Assembly (NCBI RefSeq): GCF_011306175.1
Contig: NZ_CP049913.1
Span: 992,001-1,056,000 of the forward strand
Reading direction: 5' to 3'
Origin: Vibrio sp. HDW18
Lineage (GTDB): Bacteria > Pseudomonadota > Gammaproteobacteria > Enterobacterales > Vibrionaceae
DNA length: 64,000 nt
Positions 20,328 through 30,551 of the stretch are shown piece after piece (the first letter of the stretch is position 1; every line of letters begins with the position of its first letter). Made by a program: the position numbers and the translations under genes. The notes below the pieces were generated by a model. That model did not search any database. It saw nothing but the letters and a program-made list of their open reading frames with translations, and had not been told where the DNA came from.

Positions 20328-20342
20328 GCTTAATCTTATCTC

Positions 20343-20377
20343 TCCACCTTCCTGCCTCGATAGGAGGGTGGACTTTT
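20343..20377 (+). terminator. Terminator after psd
   Basis: 11-bp stem (TCCACCTTCCT / AGGAGGGTGGA with one G-U pair), 8-base loop, then CTTTTG. Confidence 0.7.
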
Positions 20378-20499
20378 GAAGTTCGCCACACATCTGCACT
20401 CTCGTCGACTGCAAAAGACAAAATTTTAACCCCCCTCTAAGACCGCTCAATGACCGTCGCTTACTCTAGGCATTCAACTTAAGTTAAGAGGAAATGCCA

Positions 20500-21915
20500 A
20501 TGCCGCCACTGCAACGAGGTCTGCTCGTCAAACTGCTGATTTGTTTCTTACTGCCGCTTGGCGTATTGCTGATGCCGATTGATGCCATTCCAATCCAAGA
20601 ATTAACCTTGGTGCAGCACCGTTTATTAGCCATTTTCCTGCTTGCTGCCTTGCTGTGGGTGTTAGAACCGGTTCCTGTTTTTGCCACTTCGATTCTGATC
20701 ATTGCCCTAGAACTGATCATGATTTCCGATAAAGGGTTACATGGATTTCGCGCTGCGGATCCTACCCATCCACTCGGTGAATTGCTGAAATACACCGACA
20801 TTTTCAGCGCTTTTTCCTCACCGATCATTATTCTGTTTATGGGTGGATTCGCCTTAGCCATCGCCGCATCCAAATACGAATTGGACAACAACTTAGCACG
20901 GGTACTGCTGAAACCGTTTGGCCACCAACCGAAATACATCATGCTCGGCTTAATGTTGATCACTTCTGTTTTTTCAATGTTTATGTCCAATACCGCCACC
21001 ACAGTGATGATGTTGGCGCTACTTGGCCCGATCGTCGCCTCGGCACCGAAAGGCGATTTAGGCATCAAAGCTCTGGTATTGTGCATTCCGATCGCCGCCA
21101 ATACCGGTGGTATTGCCACCCCGATTGGTACCCCGCCAAACGCGATTGCGCTGCAATATTTGACCGGTGAAAATAGCATTGATTTTCTATCTTGGATGAT
21201 GATGGGTTTACCGTTTGTGTTGGTACAACTGACCATTGCTTGGTTCCTACTTCAAAAGCTGTTCCCCTCTTCACAAGCCACTATGACACTCAAGCTGAAA
21301 GGTGAATTTCAACGCGGCTGGCGCGCAATGCTGGTGTACTTCACCTTCGCCATCACCATCGTATTGTGGATGACCACGACGTGGCATGGCATGAATACTT
21401 ATGTGGTCGCGATTATTCCACTGGCGATGTTTACTCTGACTGGCATTATGGGCAAAGAAGAGCTGAAACAGATCAACTGGGATGTTTTGTGGTTAGTGGC
21501 CGGTGGGATCGCAATTGGCATCGGCCTTGAACAAACCGGCCTTGCCCAAGCGTTAGCCCACGCGATCGACTACCAATCACTCTCTCCAATGCTGATTGTG
21601 ATTGTGCTGTCTCTGGTCTGTTGGCTGATGGCCAATTTTATGTCGAATACCGCCACCGCCAACTTGATCATGCCGATCGCGGCCGCGATTGGTACTTCAA
21701 TGAGCAGTCTTGAGCAAATTGGCGGCCTACAAGCGCTGTTAGTGGTCGTGGCTTTCTCCGCATCACTTGGAATGATTTTACCGGTGTCAACGCCCCCCAA
21801 TTCGCTCGCCTATTCGACCGGTCTTATCGAAAGCAAAGATATGGCCAAAACCGGGCTAATTCTCGGCATCGTCGGACTGGGCATCGTCTATTTGGTGGCA
21901 TTCATGCTCGGATAA
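20500..21915 (+). CDS. SLC13/DASS family anion:sodium symporter
   Basis: Inner-membrane transporter of the divalent anion:Na+ symporter family (dicarboxylate or sulfate-type substrates). 471 residues from the ATG at 20500, which has AGAGG at proper distance; the ATG two codons earlier is too close. About eleven hydrophobic segments are seen. Both SNT signature motifs, which bind Na+ and substrate, are present: FMSNTATTVM near residue 163 and FMSNTATANL near 382. They are paired with PIGTPPNAI and PVSTPPNSL. The substrate cannot be assigned. It lies between psd and a DMT transporter, probably as a single unit. Confidence 0.88.
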   Translation: MPPLQRGLLVKLLICFLLPLGVLLMPIDAIPIQELTLVQHRLLAIFLLAALLWVLEPVPVFATSILIIALELIMISDKGLHGFRAADPTHPLGELLKYTDIFSAFSSPIIILFMGGFALAIAASKYELDNNLARVLLKPFGHQPKYIMLGLMLITSVFSMFMSNTATTVMMLALLGPIVASAPKGDLGIKALVLCIPIAANTGGIATPIGTPPNAIALQYLTGENSIDFLSWMMMGLPFVLVQLTIAWFLLQKLFPSSQATMTLKLKGEFQRGWRAMLVYFTFAITIVLWMTTTWHGMNTYVVAIIPLAMFTLTGIMGKEELKQINWDVLWLVAGGIAIGIGLEQTGLAQALAHAIDYQSLSPMLIVIVLSLVCWLMANFMSNTATANLIMPIAAAIGTSMSSLEQIGGLQALLVVVAFSASLGMILPVSTPPNSLAYSTGLIESKDMAKTGLILGIVGLGIVYLVAFMLG

Positions 21916-22059
21916 GCATGACAGAGAACCTTGGTACTGAGACCTTGCTGCAACGCTTCATGCAGCGAGGTCATACTGTACCGCCAACACTGAAATTCAC
22001 TTTGTTTTGCAGATCGCAAATGGCATATTGAGAGCCCAAAAACCGCTAAGGATAATGTC

Positions 22060-22947
22060 ATGGGTTACGAATGGCTGGCACTGGCTGCCGCCGCGCTTTG
22101 GGCTCTCACCAGTTTACTTTCTATCACTCCCGCCAAACATCTCGGTCCATTTGCTTATAGCCGTTGGCGGATGGGGTGCACCTCCATCATCCTGATTATC
22201 GTTGCCATCTTTTCCGGCGGTTGGCCGACAGTCACCCACGAAGCCATCCCAGCGATGATGCTATCAGGATTGATTGGGATTTTTATCGGCGATACCGCGC
22301 TGTTCGCTTGCCTTAATCGCATGGGGCCAAGACAATCTGGGCTGCTGTTTTCCTGTCATGCGGTATTTTCTGCACTACTGGGGTATTTCCTGTTTAGCGA
22401 AAGCATGACAGGACAAGAGTTGCTCGGTTCAAGCCTAGTATTTGCTGGGGTGCTACTGGCAATTTTCTTTGGTCGCCGTCGGCAAGCGGCCACCCATCTC
22501 GATAGTGTTAATGGCCCTCTCTGGATTGGCATTAGCTTAGGGCTCATCGCCGCACTATGCCAAGCCCTTGGTGGGATCATTGCCAAGCCGGTGATGCAAA
22601 CCGCAATTGATCCAATCGCGGCCTCAGCAATACGCATGATCACCGCCTTTGCGGCGCACACGATACTCTACCTCACTGGCGTGTCAGTCGCTCGGCCGAG
22701 CCAACCTATCACCTTCTCTATTTTTCTTATCACCGCTCTCAACGGCTTGATGGCAATGGCCGTCGGCATGACGTTGATCCTGTATGCCTTACGTGAGGGT
22801 AACGTCGGCATGGTCGCGTTACTCTCTTCCACCACCCCCATTATGTTGCTACCACTACTGTGGTGGTACAGCAAACAGCGCCCAAACCGCTATGCTTGGT
22901 TAGGCGCCATCATTGCCGTGGCGGGTACTGGCTTATTGGTAACCTAA
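22060..22947 (+). CDS. DMT-superfamily transporter (EamA repeats)
   Basis: 295-residue membrane protein with ten predicted transmembrane segments and two tandem EamA domains (about residues 5-140 and 152-293). The first ends in LGSSLVFAGVLLAIFFG and the second in LGAIIAVAGTGLLVT. Small-metabolite export is the usual role of this family; the substrate is unknown. The start has AAGGA 7 bases upstream. It is 144 bp after the SLC13 gene and 155 bp before gpmI. Confidence 0.85.
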   Translation: MGYEWLALAAAALWALTSLLSITPAKHLGPFAYSRWRMGCTSIILIIVAIFSGGWPTVTHEAIPAMMLSGLIGIFIGDTALFACLNRMGPRQSGLLFSCHAVFSALLGYFLFSESMTGQELLGSSLVFAGVLLAIFFGRRRQAATHLDSVNGPLWIGISLGLIAALCQALGGIIAKPVMQTAIDPIAASAIRMITAFAAHTILYLTGVSVARPSQPITFSIFLITALNGLMAMAVGMTLILYALREGNVGMVALLSSTTPIMLLPLLWWYSKQRPNRYAWLGAIIAVAGTGLLVT

Positions 22948-22993
22948 TGTCGATACTTAATGTCCATATTGATCAATAGGCTACATTTACTTG

Positions 22994-23014
22994 CAATGAT
23001 AGAGAGAATCATTG
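22994..23014. repeat. Inverted repeat upstream of gpmI
   Basis: CAATGAT-N7-ATCATTG, perfect arms, about 90 bp before the gpmI start. No T-tract follows, so an operator is as likely as a weak hairpin. No regulator is identified. Confidence 0.3.
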
Positions 23015-23102
23015 ATCTTAACGGGATGCAAAGCGCCTGAATTGTAGTAAAATTACGCTAATTTTATGTTTCAGTTATTTTGATTTTGACGAGGTTAGAA
23101 CT

Positions 23103-24635
23103 ATGTCAGCTAAGAAGCCAATGGCTCTGGTGATCCTAGACGGTTGGGGTTACCGCGAAGACAACGCAAATAACGCGATCAACAATGCGCGTACACCTGT
23201 GATGGATAGCCTAATGGCCAACAACCCTCACACTCTGATTTCTGCTTCAGGTATGGACGTAGGTCTGCCTGATGGTCAAATGGGTAACTCAGAAGTGGGT
23301 CACACCAACATCGGTGCTGGCCGTATTGTTTACCAAGACCTAACTCGCATCACCAAAGCGATCATGGATGGTGAATTCCAACAAAACGAAGTTCTGGTGG
23401 CTGCAATTGATAAAGCCGTCGCGGCAGGTAAAGCCGTTCACCTGATGGGTTTGATGTCTCCAGGTGGCGTACACTCGCACGAAGATCACATCTATGCCGC
23501 TGTAGAAATGGCTGCGGCTCGCGGTGCAGAAAAGATTTATCTGCACTGCTTCCTTGATGGCCGTGACACGCCACCACGTAGCGCACAAGCATCACTGCAA
23601 CGCTTCCAAGATCTATTTGCCAAACTGGGTAAAGGCCGTATTGCTTCTATCGTGGGTCGTTACTACGCAATGGACCGTGACAACAACTGGGATCGCGTGG
23701 AAAAAGCCTACGATCTGCTCACTCTGGCACAAGGTGAATTGACTTGTGACTCTGCGGTTGAAGCGCTACAAGCGGCATACGCTCGTGAAGAAAACGACGA
23801 ATTCGTGAAAGCGACTGAAATTCGTGCGGCTGGTCAAGAATCCGCCGTAATGCAAGATGGCGATGCGCTGCTGTTTATGAACTACCGTGCTGACCGCGCG
23901 CGTCAAATCACGCGTACGTTTGTACCTGATTTCAGTGGTTTTAACCGTAAGGCATTTCCAGCGCTTGATTTTGTGATGCTGACTCAATACGCCGCAGACA
24001 TTCCACTGAAGTGTGCTTTTGGCCCAGCCTCACTGGAAAACACTTATGGTGAATGGCTATCAAAAGCGGGTAAAACTCAGCTACGCATCTCTGAAACTGA
24101 GAAATATGCCCACGTCACCTTCTTCTTCAACGGTGGCGTAGAAAACGAATTCCCAGGCGAAGAGCGTCAATTGGTGGCTTCACCAAAAGTGGCGACCTAT
24201 GATCTGCAACCAGAAATGAGCTCAAAAGAGCTGACTGACAAACTGGTCGCGGCGATCAAATCGGGTAAATACGATGCGATCATCTGTAACTATCCAAACG
24301 GCGACATGGTCGGCCATACTGGTGTGTATGATGCCGCGGTGAAAGCGTGTGAAGCGGTCGATGAGTGTATTGGCCGTGTGGTTGAGGCTATCAAAGAAGT
24401 GGATGGTCAACTGCTGATCACCGCTGACCACGGTAACGCGGAAATGATGATCGACCCTGAAACCGGCGGTGTACACACTGCGCATACCAGCTTGCCTGTC
24501 CCACTCATCTATGTGGGTAATCAAACGCTGAGCCTGAAAGACAACGGTAAGCTGTCAGATCTCGCGCCAACCATGTTGTCTCTGTTAGAGATGGACATTC
24601 CGGCCGATATGTCAGGCCAAGTGCTGTACCGCTAA
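23103..24635 (+). CDS. gpmI: 2,3-bisphosphoglycerate-independent phosphoglycerate mutase
   Basis: Mn-dependent interconversion of 3- and 2-phosphoglycerate in glycolysis. 510 residues. The alkaline-phosphatase-like core is complete: [11 protein letters not shown] at the N-terminus, nucleophile Ser63 in [49 protein letters not shown], and TADHGNAE near residue 443. Codon use is highly biased, as expected for a strongly expressed gene. GAGG lies ahead of the ATG and a strong terminator follows. Confidence 0.97.
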   Translation: MSAKKPMALVILDGWGYREDNANNAINNARTPVMDSLMANNPHTLISASGMDVGLPDGQMGNSEVGHTNIGAGRIVYQDLTRITKAIMDGEFQQNEVLVAAIDKAVAAGKAVHLMGLMSPGGVHSHEDHIYAAVEMAAARGAEKIYLHCFLDGRDTPPRSAQASLQRFQDLFAKLGKGRIASIVGRYYAMDRDNNWDRVEKAYDLLTLAQGELTCDSAVEALQAAYAREENDEFVKATEIRAAGQESAVMQDGDALLFMNYRADRARQITRTFVPDFSGFNRKAFPALDFVMLTQYAADIPLKCAFGPASLENTYGEWLSKAGKTQLRISETEKYAHVTFFFNGGVENEFPGEERQLVASPKVATYDLQPEMSSKELTDKLVAAIKSGKYDAIICNYPNGDMVGHTGVYDAAVKACEAVDECIGRVVEAIKEVDGQLLITADHGNAEMMIDPETGGVHTAHTSLPVPLIYVGNQTLSLKDNGKLSDLAPTMLSLLEMDIPADMSGQVLYR

Positions 24636-24662
24636 GTACAGCAGCAGATAGCAAAAATCCTC

Positions 24663-24689
24663 AACGCCCTGGATCTTCAGGGCGTTTTT
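24663..24689 (+). terminator. Terminator after gpmI
   Basis: AACGCCCTG, 6-base loop, CAGGGCGTT, then TTTG (T-run of five). Perfect 9-bp stem. Confidence 0.88.
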
Positions 24690-24813
24690 GCATATTAAGC
24701 CGATAGAAATTACCAGCAGAATTGCAAACTTTTGACATCGCAGGCTCGCCTGATGCCTAGCTTTGGGTATACTGAATCATCAATCTCAATCCACCAATGC
24801 CAGATCTCACTCC

Positions 24814-25962
24814 ATGACACCAACTGCGCTGCCCGCGATTTTCCGTGACTTCCAAGCTCGCTGCTTGATCCGTCGAGCGCTCGCTTGTCTATTATTGATC
24901 GTGACACCATCTCTTACCGCCGCAACCAATCAGGAATTGTCTGGTGTCAAAAATGAAATTTCGCGCCAACAACAAGCACTCAGCCAGCAACAAAAATCAC
25001 TGGATCAATTGCAACAAACGTTGAAGCAGCAAGAGCTTGGCATTAATGGCATTGAACGGCAGATCAGCAAAACCAAAACCGATCTTGAGCATACCAATCG
25101 CAATATTGCTCAGATCAACAGCAACATCCAAGCATTGCAAACTCAGCAACAGCAGCAAGCCGAGCAACTTGAGCACCTATTGCAAACCTATTACCTCACT
25201 AAGCGATCACTCAGTAGTAGCCCGTTTTTTCATCGTAATGCGGATGAAGATCGCATCAGCCAGTACTATCAACACTTGGCAAAAAAACGCACCCAAGCCA
25301 TCGCTGATCTCCAAAAAACCCAAGCTGAACTCAATGCCAGTCAGCAGCAAAGACAACGTGATCGTGAACAAATCGAAAAATTGCTCGCGCAGCAAACCCA
25401 GCAAAGAGATCAGTTGGCCAAAACCCAAAATGAGCGTAAGCAGACGGTGAAAAAAATCGAGAGCAGCATCTCTGGTGATAAGGTGTATCTGGCTGAACTG
25501 CAGCGCAATGAAACCCGTTTAAAAGCCGAAATGGCCAAAGCCGCCAAACGTAATGCAGTGTTGATGAATGGGATCGCCAATCAACGAGGCAAATTACCTT
25601 GGCCAATCAAAGGACGTGCTTTGCATCATTTTGGTGAACGCCAAACTGGGCAAATCGACTGGAAAGGCCTGGTGATCGAAGCGAACTACGGCCAAGAAGT
25701 CAAAGCGGTGTATCCCGGCACCATAGTGTTTGCCGAATATCTGCGTGGTTATGGTCTTGTGGTACTACTCGACCATGGTAAAGGTGACATGACGCTGTAT
25801 GGATTCAACCAAACTCTGCTCAAAAAAGAGGGCGATAAAGTCATCGCGGGAGAAACCATTGCCCTGGCGGGTGATACCGGTGGCCAATCTCGCGCGTCAC
25901 TCTATTTTGAAATTCGCCGCAATAGCCGTGCTGAAAATCCGACTCAGTGGTTAGTGCGCTAA
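24814..25962 (+). CDS. envC: Murein hydrolase activator EnvC
   Basis: Periplasmic factor that, with FtsEX, switches on septal amidases AmiA/AmiB. The ATG at 24814 gives 382 residues and leads into a signal sequence ending near SLTAA; an upstream TTG start is less likely. Residues about 40-265 form a long Gln-rich coiled coil. The C-terminal LytM (M23) domain (about 270-380) lacks the zinc ligands: HHFGERQTG lacks the usual HxGxD and ASLYFEI replaces HxHFE. It should therefore be an activator, not a hydrolase. Its stop overlaps the convergent DHH gene. Confidence 0.93.
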   Translation: MTPTALPAIFRDFQARCLIRRALACLLLIVTPSLTAATNQELSGVKNEISRQQQALSQQQKSLDQLQQTLKQQELGINGIERQISKTKTDLEHTNRNIAQINSNIQALQTQQQQQAEQLEHLLQTYYLTKRSLSSSPFFHRNADEDRISQYYQHLAKKRTQAIADLQKTQAELNASQQQRQRDREQIEKLLAQQTQQRDQLAKTQNERKQTVKKIESSISGDKVYLAELQRNETRLKAEMAKAAKRNAVLMNGIANQRGKLPWPIKGRALHHFGERQTGQIDWKGLVIEANYGQEVKAVYPGTIVFAEYLRGYGLVVLLDHGKGDMTLYGFNQTLLKKEGDKVIAGETIALAGDTGGQSRASLYFEIRRNSRAENPTQWLVR

Positions 25963-26918
25963 CGCGCGTAATAGCGCGTGATCTGCCGTATAAACTCATC
26001 CAATTGCGCATGTGGCAACCGGTTAATACCACCAGCCGATTCGCGACCGCCCCCCGAGGCAAACTGCGCGCACAAATCTCCCGCGCCTCGCTGATCACAC
26101 AATGGAGCACGCAGCGATAGCGTGTAGTGCTGCTCATCGGCATCAATCACGATCAAATGCGCACGCTGTGTATTCTGATTGGCCAAATAATTGGCCAAAG
26201 TGCCACTGACTCGCTGCGCTGCAGCACAATCTGGTAACACCACAACTGTTAAGTTTGGGCTCTGTGCATAAATCGGCTGAGCCAGCGCAAACGCCAAATC
26301 TTGCTGATAGGCGCTGCGTAATTGATAGAAAGGCGAGTTGAGATCGGCCAATACCGCCCATGGCGTCTGGTAAGAGAGCAAGGTTTGATACAGCCTATCT
26401 GGTGCAAAATGCAGCTCAGATACCCTACGCCCATAGCCGTTATAGTTAATCAAGGTTCCTAACTCACAGAGCGCTGCGGTTTGCGCGGCATCCAATCCCA
26501 CTTGCTCGGCCAAAGCCTGCGCAACTCGGTGCAAATTATCACCAAACGCCGCGGCAATCGCCCACTCCCGAAAACGTCCCGCCAGTAGACGATCGATGAT
26601 CAGCGCGGTACAAACATTGGCGTCGGTATCTATATGCGCTTGCAGGGCAAAATGGGGAGGAATATCACCGGGCTGATGATGGTCGGCATAAAACACACTC
26701 GCACCGGATTGCAATGCACGCTGCACACCACGCTGATTTTTGGCCATGGAGAGGTCCAGTACCACCAGCACATCACCTTGGGTAACATCAAGCCGATCCA
26801 GTAAAGCAATATCACGCTTCACCCCGGTCACCAATCGAGTTGATTTAGGATGAGCTAAACGCCACTGCACCAGTGACAAAATGCCATCGGCATCGCCATT
26901 AAAAACATCGTAATCCAT
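25959..26918 (-). CDS. DHH-family phosphoesterase, function unknown
   Basis: The ATG at 26918 gives 319 residues. Motifs of DHH phosphoesterases are present: FNGDADGILS (residues 6-15), VVLDLSMAKN (about 52-61), the DHH triplet at 79-81 (YADHHQPGD) and a C-terminal GGGRESAGG resembling the DHHA1 glycine motif. Known relatives cleave nanoRNA, cyclic dinucleotides or polyphosphate, but the substrate here is not evident. It is convergent with envC (4-base overlap) and 60-odd bp downstream of the divergent-facing tetR gene end. Confidence 0.78.
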   Translation of the reverse strand: MDYDVFNGDADGILSLVQWRLAHPKSTRLVTGVKRDIALLDRLDVTQGDVLVVLDLSMAKNQRGVQRALQSGASVFYADHHQPGDIPPHFALQAHIDTDANVCTALIIDRLLAGRFREWAIAAAFGDNLHRVAQALAEQVGLDAAQTAALCELGTLINYNGYGRRVSELHFAPDRLYQTLLSYQTPWAVLADLNSPFYQLRSAYQQDLAFALAQPIYAQSPNLTVVVLPDCAAAQRVSGTLANYLANQNTQRAHLIVIDADEQHYTLSLRAPLCDQRGAGDLCAQFASGGGRESAGGINRLPHAQLDEFIRQITRYYAR

Positions 26919-27000
26919 GCTCTTCGCCTCTTCGCGCAATCGCTAAGACGTTAACAAGTGAGCGGGATTTTGCCCAAGACAGATTGGTTATAACTCATGC

Positions 27001-27651
27001 TCAAGCATGCATGGCACGCACACCCTCTTCGAGCCATTGCAGCTGCTCGCGTCCCGCTTTCGTCGCGCAAGGCTTGACCACGGAGATCATCTGCAACATG
27101 CCTTGATGGATCACCTGTTCGGTGATTTGAGTTTTGTGTGACATCGCGGCTTGATAGCTAAGCCAACTTGAGGCAATCAAATGCAAGGTGCGTACTAATT
27201 TTGGCATCTCTTCTTCGCTTAATTGCAACAGCTGCAAACTCACAAAATGGCGCATTATATCAATCAAATTGGTCTGTAACTGCTCTTGCACCTGAATATA
27301 CTCATCGTGTAACCGTTCATCACGCTGCAAAATTTCCGGCAAATTGGCGTAAAAAAAACGGTATTTCCACATCAAGGTAAAAATGGAATCTAAATATCGT
27401 TTCAGTAGGGCGAGGCTCTCATATTGCCCTTGGTCAGGAGCAAAACGCTCAAGCAACTCGGTGGCGTAGAGCGCAAAAATATCGCGCACTATCTCCTGCT
27501 TATTACGAAAGTAGTAATACAGATTGCCAGGGCTGATCTCCATATGAGCGGCAATGTGGTTAGTGGTGATATTGCGCTCACCGAGCTGATTAAACAGCTC
27601 AAGCGCAGCATGCACGATGCGATCCTTGGTTTTGATCATCATGGGGGTCAT
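27001..27651 (-). CDS. TetR/AcrR family transcriptional regulator
   Basis: 216 residues. The N-terminal TetR DNA-binding domain is clear: ALELFNQLGERNITTNHIA, then HMEISPGNLYYYFRNKQEI (helix-turn-helix, about residues 28-52). The C-terminal ligand domain (about 70-205) is helical and not diagnostic. The first Met, Met4 or Met5 could each be the start. It lies directly upstream of the DHH gene and downstream of hemE on the same strand. Target and ligand are unknown. Confidence 0.85.
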   Translation of the reverse strand: MTPMMIKTKDRIVHAALELFNQLGERNITTNHIAAHMEISPGNLYYYFRNKQEIVRDIFALYATELLERFAPDQGQYESLALLKRYLDSIFTLMWKYRFFYANLPEILQRDERLHDEYIQVQEQLQTNLIDIMRHFVSLQLLQLSEEEMPKLVRTLHLIASSWLSYQAAMSHKTQITEQVIHQGMLQMISVVKPCATKAGREQLQWLEEGVRAMHA

Positions 27652-27731
27652 CTATCGATTAAGATACGCCAAGTATAAAGCACACTGGCGCAAAGTGAGC
27701 AAAGCACCTGCTATGCAGACGCTGTGCTGGA

Positions 27732-28802
27732 TTATGCTTGGTGATAAGGTTTGGAAAGCTCATGTACCGCTTGGACAAACACACCCGCGTTCTCAGGTGG
27801 TACATCAAGATGAATACCGTGTCCCAAATTAAACACATGTCCGGTAGCGCCATGACCGAAACCAGCCAGAATACTCGCCACTTCTTCACGAATTCGCGAT
27901 GCTGGTGCATACAAAATCGAAGGGTCCATATTACCTTGTAAAGCGACTTTATCACCCACTCTAGCTTTGGCATCGGCAATATTGATGGTCCAGTCGAGAC
28001 CGACCGCATCACAACCGGTTGCCGCGATCTGCTCAAGCCACATGCCACCATTTTTGGTAAACAGGGTCACCGGCACACGGCGACCTTCATTTTCACGGAT
28101 TAAGCCATCAACAATTTTGTGCATATACTGCAAGGAGAATAGCTGGTAGTCACGCGGGGTTAACACTCCGCCCCAAGTATCAAACACCATCACCGCTTGG
28201 GCTCCGGCTTTGATTTGTGCATTAAGGTAATCAATCACGCTATCGGCCAATTTGTCTAATAACGTATGCAGCAGCGCAGGTGAGCTGTACATCATGTTTT
28301 TGATTTTAGTGAACGCTTTTGAGCTGCCGCCTTCCACCATATAAGTGGCCAAGGTCCAAGGACTGCCGGAAAAACCAATCAGTGGCACGGCACCTTGCAA
28401 ATCTTTACGAATTTGGCGTACCGCATTCATCACATACTGCAATTCGCCTTCCGGATCGGGAATGCCAATTTTATCGACATCCGCTTTACAGGTGATCGGA
28501 CGCTCAAACACTGGGCCTTCACCGGCGGCAAAATGCAGCCCAAGCCCCATCGCATCTGGAATGGTCAAAATATCGGAGAACAAAATCGCGGCATCAAGCG
28601 GAAAGCGACGTAGCGGCTGTAATGTGACTTCAGAAGCCAACTCAGCATTTTTACACAGCGCCATAAAATCTCCCGCTTGAGCGCGAGTGGCACGGTATTC
28701 AGGAAGATAACGACCCGCTTGGCGCATCATCCATACAGGGGTGTAATCGACTGGCTGCTTGAGCAGCGCACGCAGATAGCGATCGTTTTTTAATTCTGTC
28801 AT
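27732..28802 (-). CDS. hemE: Uroporphyrinogen decarboxylase
   Basis: Converts uroporphyrinogen III to coproporphyrinogen III in heme synthesis. The ATG at 28802 opens into [20 protein letters not shown], giving 356 residues, the family length; a start four codons earlier is possible. Signature elements are [16 protein letters not shown] near the N-terminus (substrate-binding arginines), [15 protein letters not shown] with the essential Asp, [13 protein letters not shown], and [14 protein letters not shown] near the C-terminus. Confidence 0.96.
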   Translation of the reverse strand: MTELKNDRYLRALLKQPVDYTPVWMMRQAGRYLPEYRATRAQAGDFMALCKNAELASEVTLQPLRRFPLDAAILFSDILTIPDAMGLGLHFAAGEGPVFERPITCKADVDKIGIPDPEGELQYVMNAVRQIRKDLQGAVPLIGFSGSPWTLATYMVEGGSSKAFTKIKNMMYSSPALLHTLLDKLADSVIDYLNAQIKAGAQAVMVFDTWGGVLTPRDYQLFSLQYMHKIVDGLIRENEGRRVPVTLFTKNGGMWLEQIAATGCDAVGLDWTINIADAKARVGDKVALQGNMDPSILYAPASRIREEVASILAGFGHGATGHVFNLGHGIHLDVPPENAGVFVQAVHELSKPYHQA

Positions 28803-29000
28803 GCTGATTTCCACTTATTTGGCTTCTTAAGTTTGATGGCTATTCTAACACCGTTTACGACAAAAGCGGTTGGCTTTGCAAGCGAGATCAAGTTATTAAC
28901 GTTTAAATGGATGCTTAAATTGCGTCCAACGCGTAACAGTGTTAAAAATTTGTTCGCTAGCGAAAACTATAACCATAAACTGGGTCGACGACCCAACATC

Positions 29001-29837
29001 TCATAACGACATCTTACTTACCCCCTCCTTCACCGGAGGGTTTTTTTTATCCTTATTGGTGGCGGTTATCTCGTGACGAATATCCGCTAGCGTTTGCTCA
29101 ATCAAAGCACGAGCAATGGTGCCTGATGGTGCAACTGGTGGTAGCTTATCAAGTTCAAACCAATTGGCATCACTCAATTCACTATAGTCTGGCTTGAGTT
29201 CTCCACAGTGATAATCAGCTAAAAAAGCCATCATCATACTGGATGGAAAAGCCCACGGCTGACTGCCAAAGTAGCGAATATTGGTCACTTCAATTCCGGT
29301 TTCTTCCAAAACTTCGCGTGCGACACACTGCTCAAGGGTTTCACCAACCTCAACAAATCCTGCTATCACTGTATACATGCCATTACGATGGCGTGGATGC
29401 TGGGCCAGTAAGATCTGCTGCGATTTACGCACTGCAACAATAATGCACGGAAAAATGCGAGGATAATGCAGGGTTCGGCAATCATGGCACTGCATTGCCA
29501 GCTCTTGATGATTAAGATAATTTCGGCCACCACACTGTGGGCAGAAGCGTAAGGTGTGACTCATGTAACCATATTGCACCGCTTTGCTGGCCGCTAGGAA
29601 TAGAGCTTGATCCACGCTTAGCAATTCTCGCAGCGAACTGAGCGGATGATCTTGCTCAACATCCGCGGCGTTCAACCAATAGACCGGGGAATTTTGGTAG
29701 TGATCAACTAAGATCGCATGACGGGATGGCAACTGCCATTGCTGTGCGGTACCGTAAGGAATTTGCCCATCCACCAACCAAATGTCGCTGCCTGAGACAA
29801 CGCACCAATAAGCGTTCTTGCCGTCACTCTTTTCCAC
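29001..29837 (-). CDS. nudC: NAD-capped RNA hydrolase / NADH pyrophosphatase NudC
   Basis: Nudix enzyme that removes NAD caps from RNA and cleaves NADH. I chose the GTG at 29837 because AGGAGA lies 6 bases upstream; the ATG 11 codons earlier has no good site. This gives 278 residues. A four-cysteine zinc site (CPQCG...CHDC) precedes the Nudix box (GX5EX7REXXEEXG, starting GFVEVGE) and the NudC signature [11 protein letters not shown]-terminal tail of about 20 residues ([19 protein letters not shown]) looks like an extension. Its DNA carries a run of eight A and a GC hairpin. Confidence 0.9.
   Translation of the reverse strand: MEKSDGKNAYWCVVSGSDIWLVDGQIPYGTAQQWQLPSRHAILVDHYQNSPVYWLNAADVEQDHPLSSLRELLSVDQALFLAASKAVQYGYMSHTLRFCPQCGGRNYLNHQELAMQCHDCRTLHYPRIFPCIIVAVRKSQQILLAQHPRHRNGMYTVIAGFVEVGETLEQCVAREVLEETGIEVTNIRYFGSQPWAFPSSMMMAFLADYHCGELKPDYSELSDANWFELDKLPPVAPSGTIARALIEQTLADIRHEITATNKDKKNPPVKEGVSKMSL
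29023..29048 (+). terminator. Strong plus-strand terminator inside the 3' end of nudC
   Basis: CCCTCC, 6-base loop, GGAGGG, then eight T, read on the plus strand. Nothing annotated on the plus strand lies upstream (hemE and nudC are minus). The structure is that of an efficient intrinsic terminator. Confidence 0.65.
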
Positions 29838-30014
29838 TCTGCTTCTCCTGATTACTTGCAGTCCGATCATTTTACTGGCAATCTAAATTCTCACCACAAT
29901 TTATCAACATAAGAATTATTGTCGAGCATTGTAGTGAAGGGAGCGGAGATATCTAATTGATATTACTGAAAAATAAAAGTTCGCCATTAGCGTTCCGACC
30001 ATGAGGACACGATC

Positions 30015-30503
30015 ATGCTAAATAAATTTAAACACGTCCAAGATCAATGGAGTGGTTCGAGCGATATCATTGATCATTGGTTGGATAACCGACAGCATGT
30101 CATCGTGGAATATTGTAAACTGGCGGCCTTACAACCTTGTTCGACCAAAACTACCATCTCAGAACTTCCCTCACCGCAGGCGCTACTCTATTTCTGCCAA
30201 GAGTTAGTCGATTACATTTCTGAAGGTCATTTCAAAATTTATCACATGGTAATGAACCAATGGCAAGCGACGGGCTTTAAAGCCACCGACGAGATCAATC
30301 AACTGTATCGGGAAATCATTACCACCACCGAGCCGCTGCTTAATTTTAATGATCAATACGCCACCGTGACCGAATATGATGAATTGCTCAAATTGGATCG
30401 TGATCTATCGAAAGTCGGCGAAGTGCTCGAAGTGCGCTTTTCATTAGAAGATCGTTTAATCCAGTTAATCGTAGATAGCCTCGCCGTACCGCCCGGAGCC
30501 TGA
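30015..30503 (+). CDS. rsd: Regulator of sigma D (Rsd), anti-sigma-70 factor
   Basis: Binds RpoD in stationary phase and frees core polymerase for other sigma factors. 162 residues (E. coli 158). Family features are the N-terminal WSGSSDIIDHWLDNRQ, FCQELVDYISEGHFKIY in the middle and the LSKVGEVLEVRFSLEDRLI helix near the C-terminus. It is divergent from nudC, as in E. coli, and ends against rpoC. Confidence 0.93.
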   Translation: MLNKFKHVQDQWSGSSDIIDHWLDNRQHVIVEYCKLAALQPCSTKTTISELPSPQALLYFCQELVDYISEGHFKIYHMVMNQWQATGFKATDEINQLYREIITTTEPLLNFNDQYATVTEYDELLKLDRDLSKVGEVLEVRFSLEDRLIQLIVDSLAVPPGA

Positions 30504-30551
30504 ACGCCCAGCAAGCTCCACATCTCCGCATTCAAGAGTTCTCCAGCGTAT

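Noticed and set aside
20484..21236. 250-codon minus-strand frame opposite the SLC13 gene
   Set aside because: Antisense shadow; the plus-strand frame has the clear SNT motifs and membrane segments.
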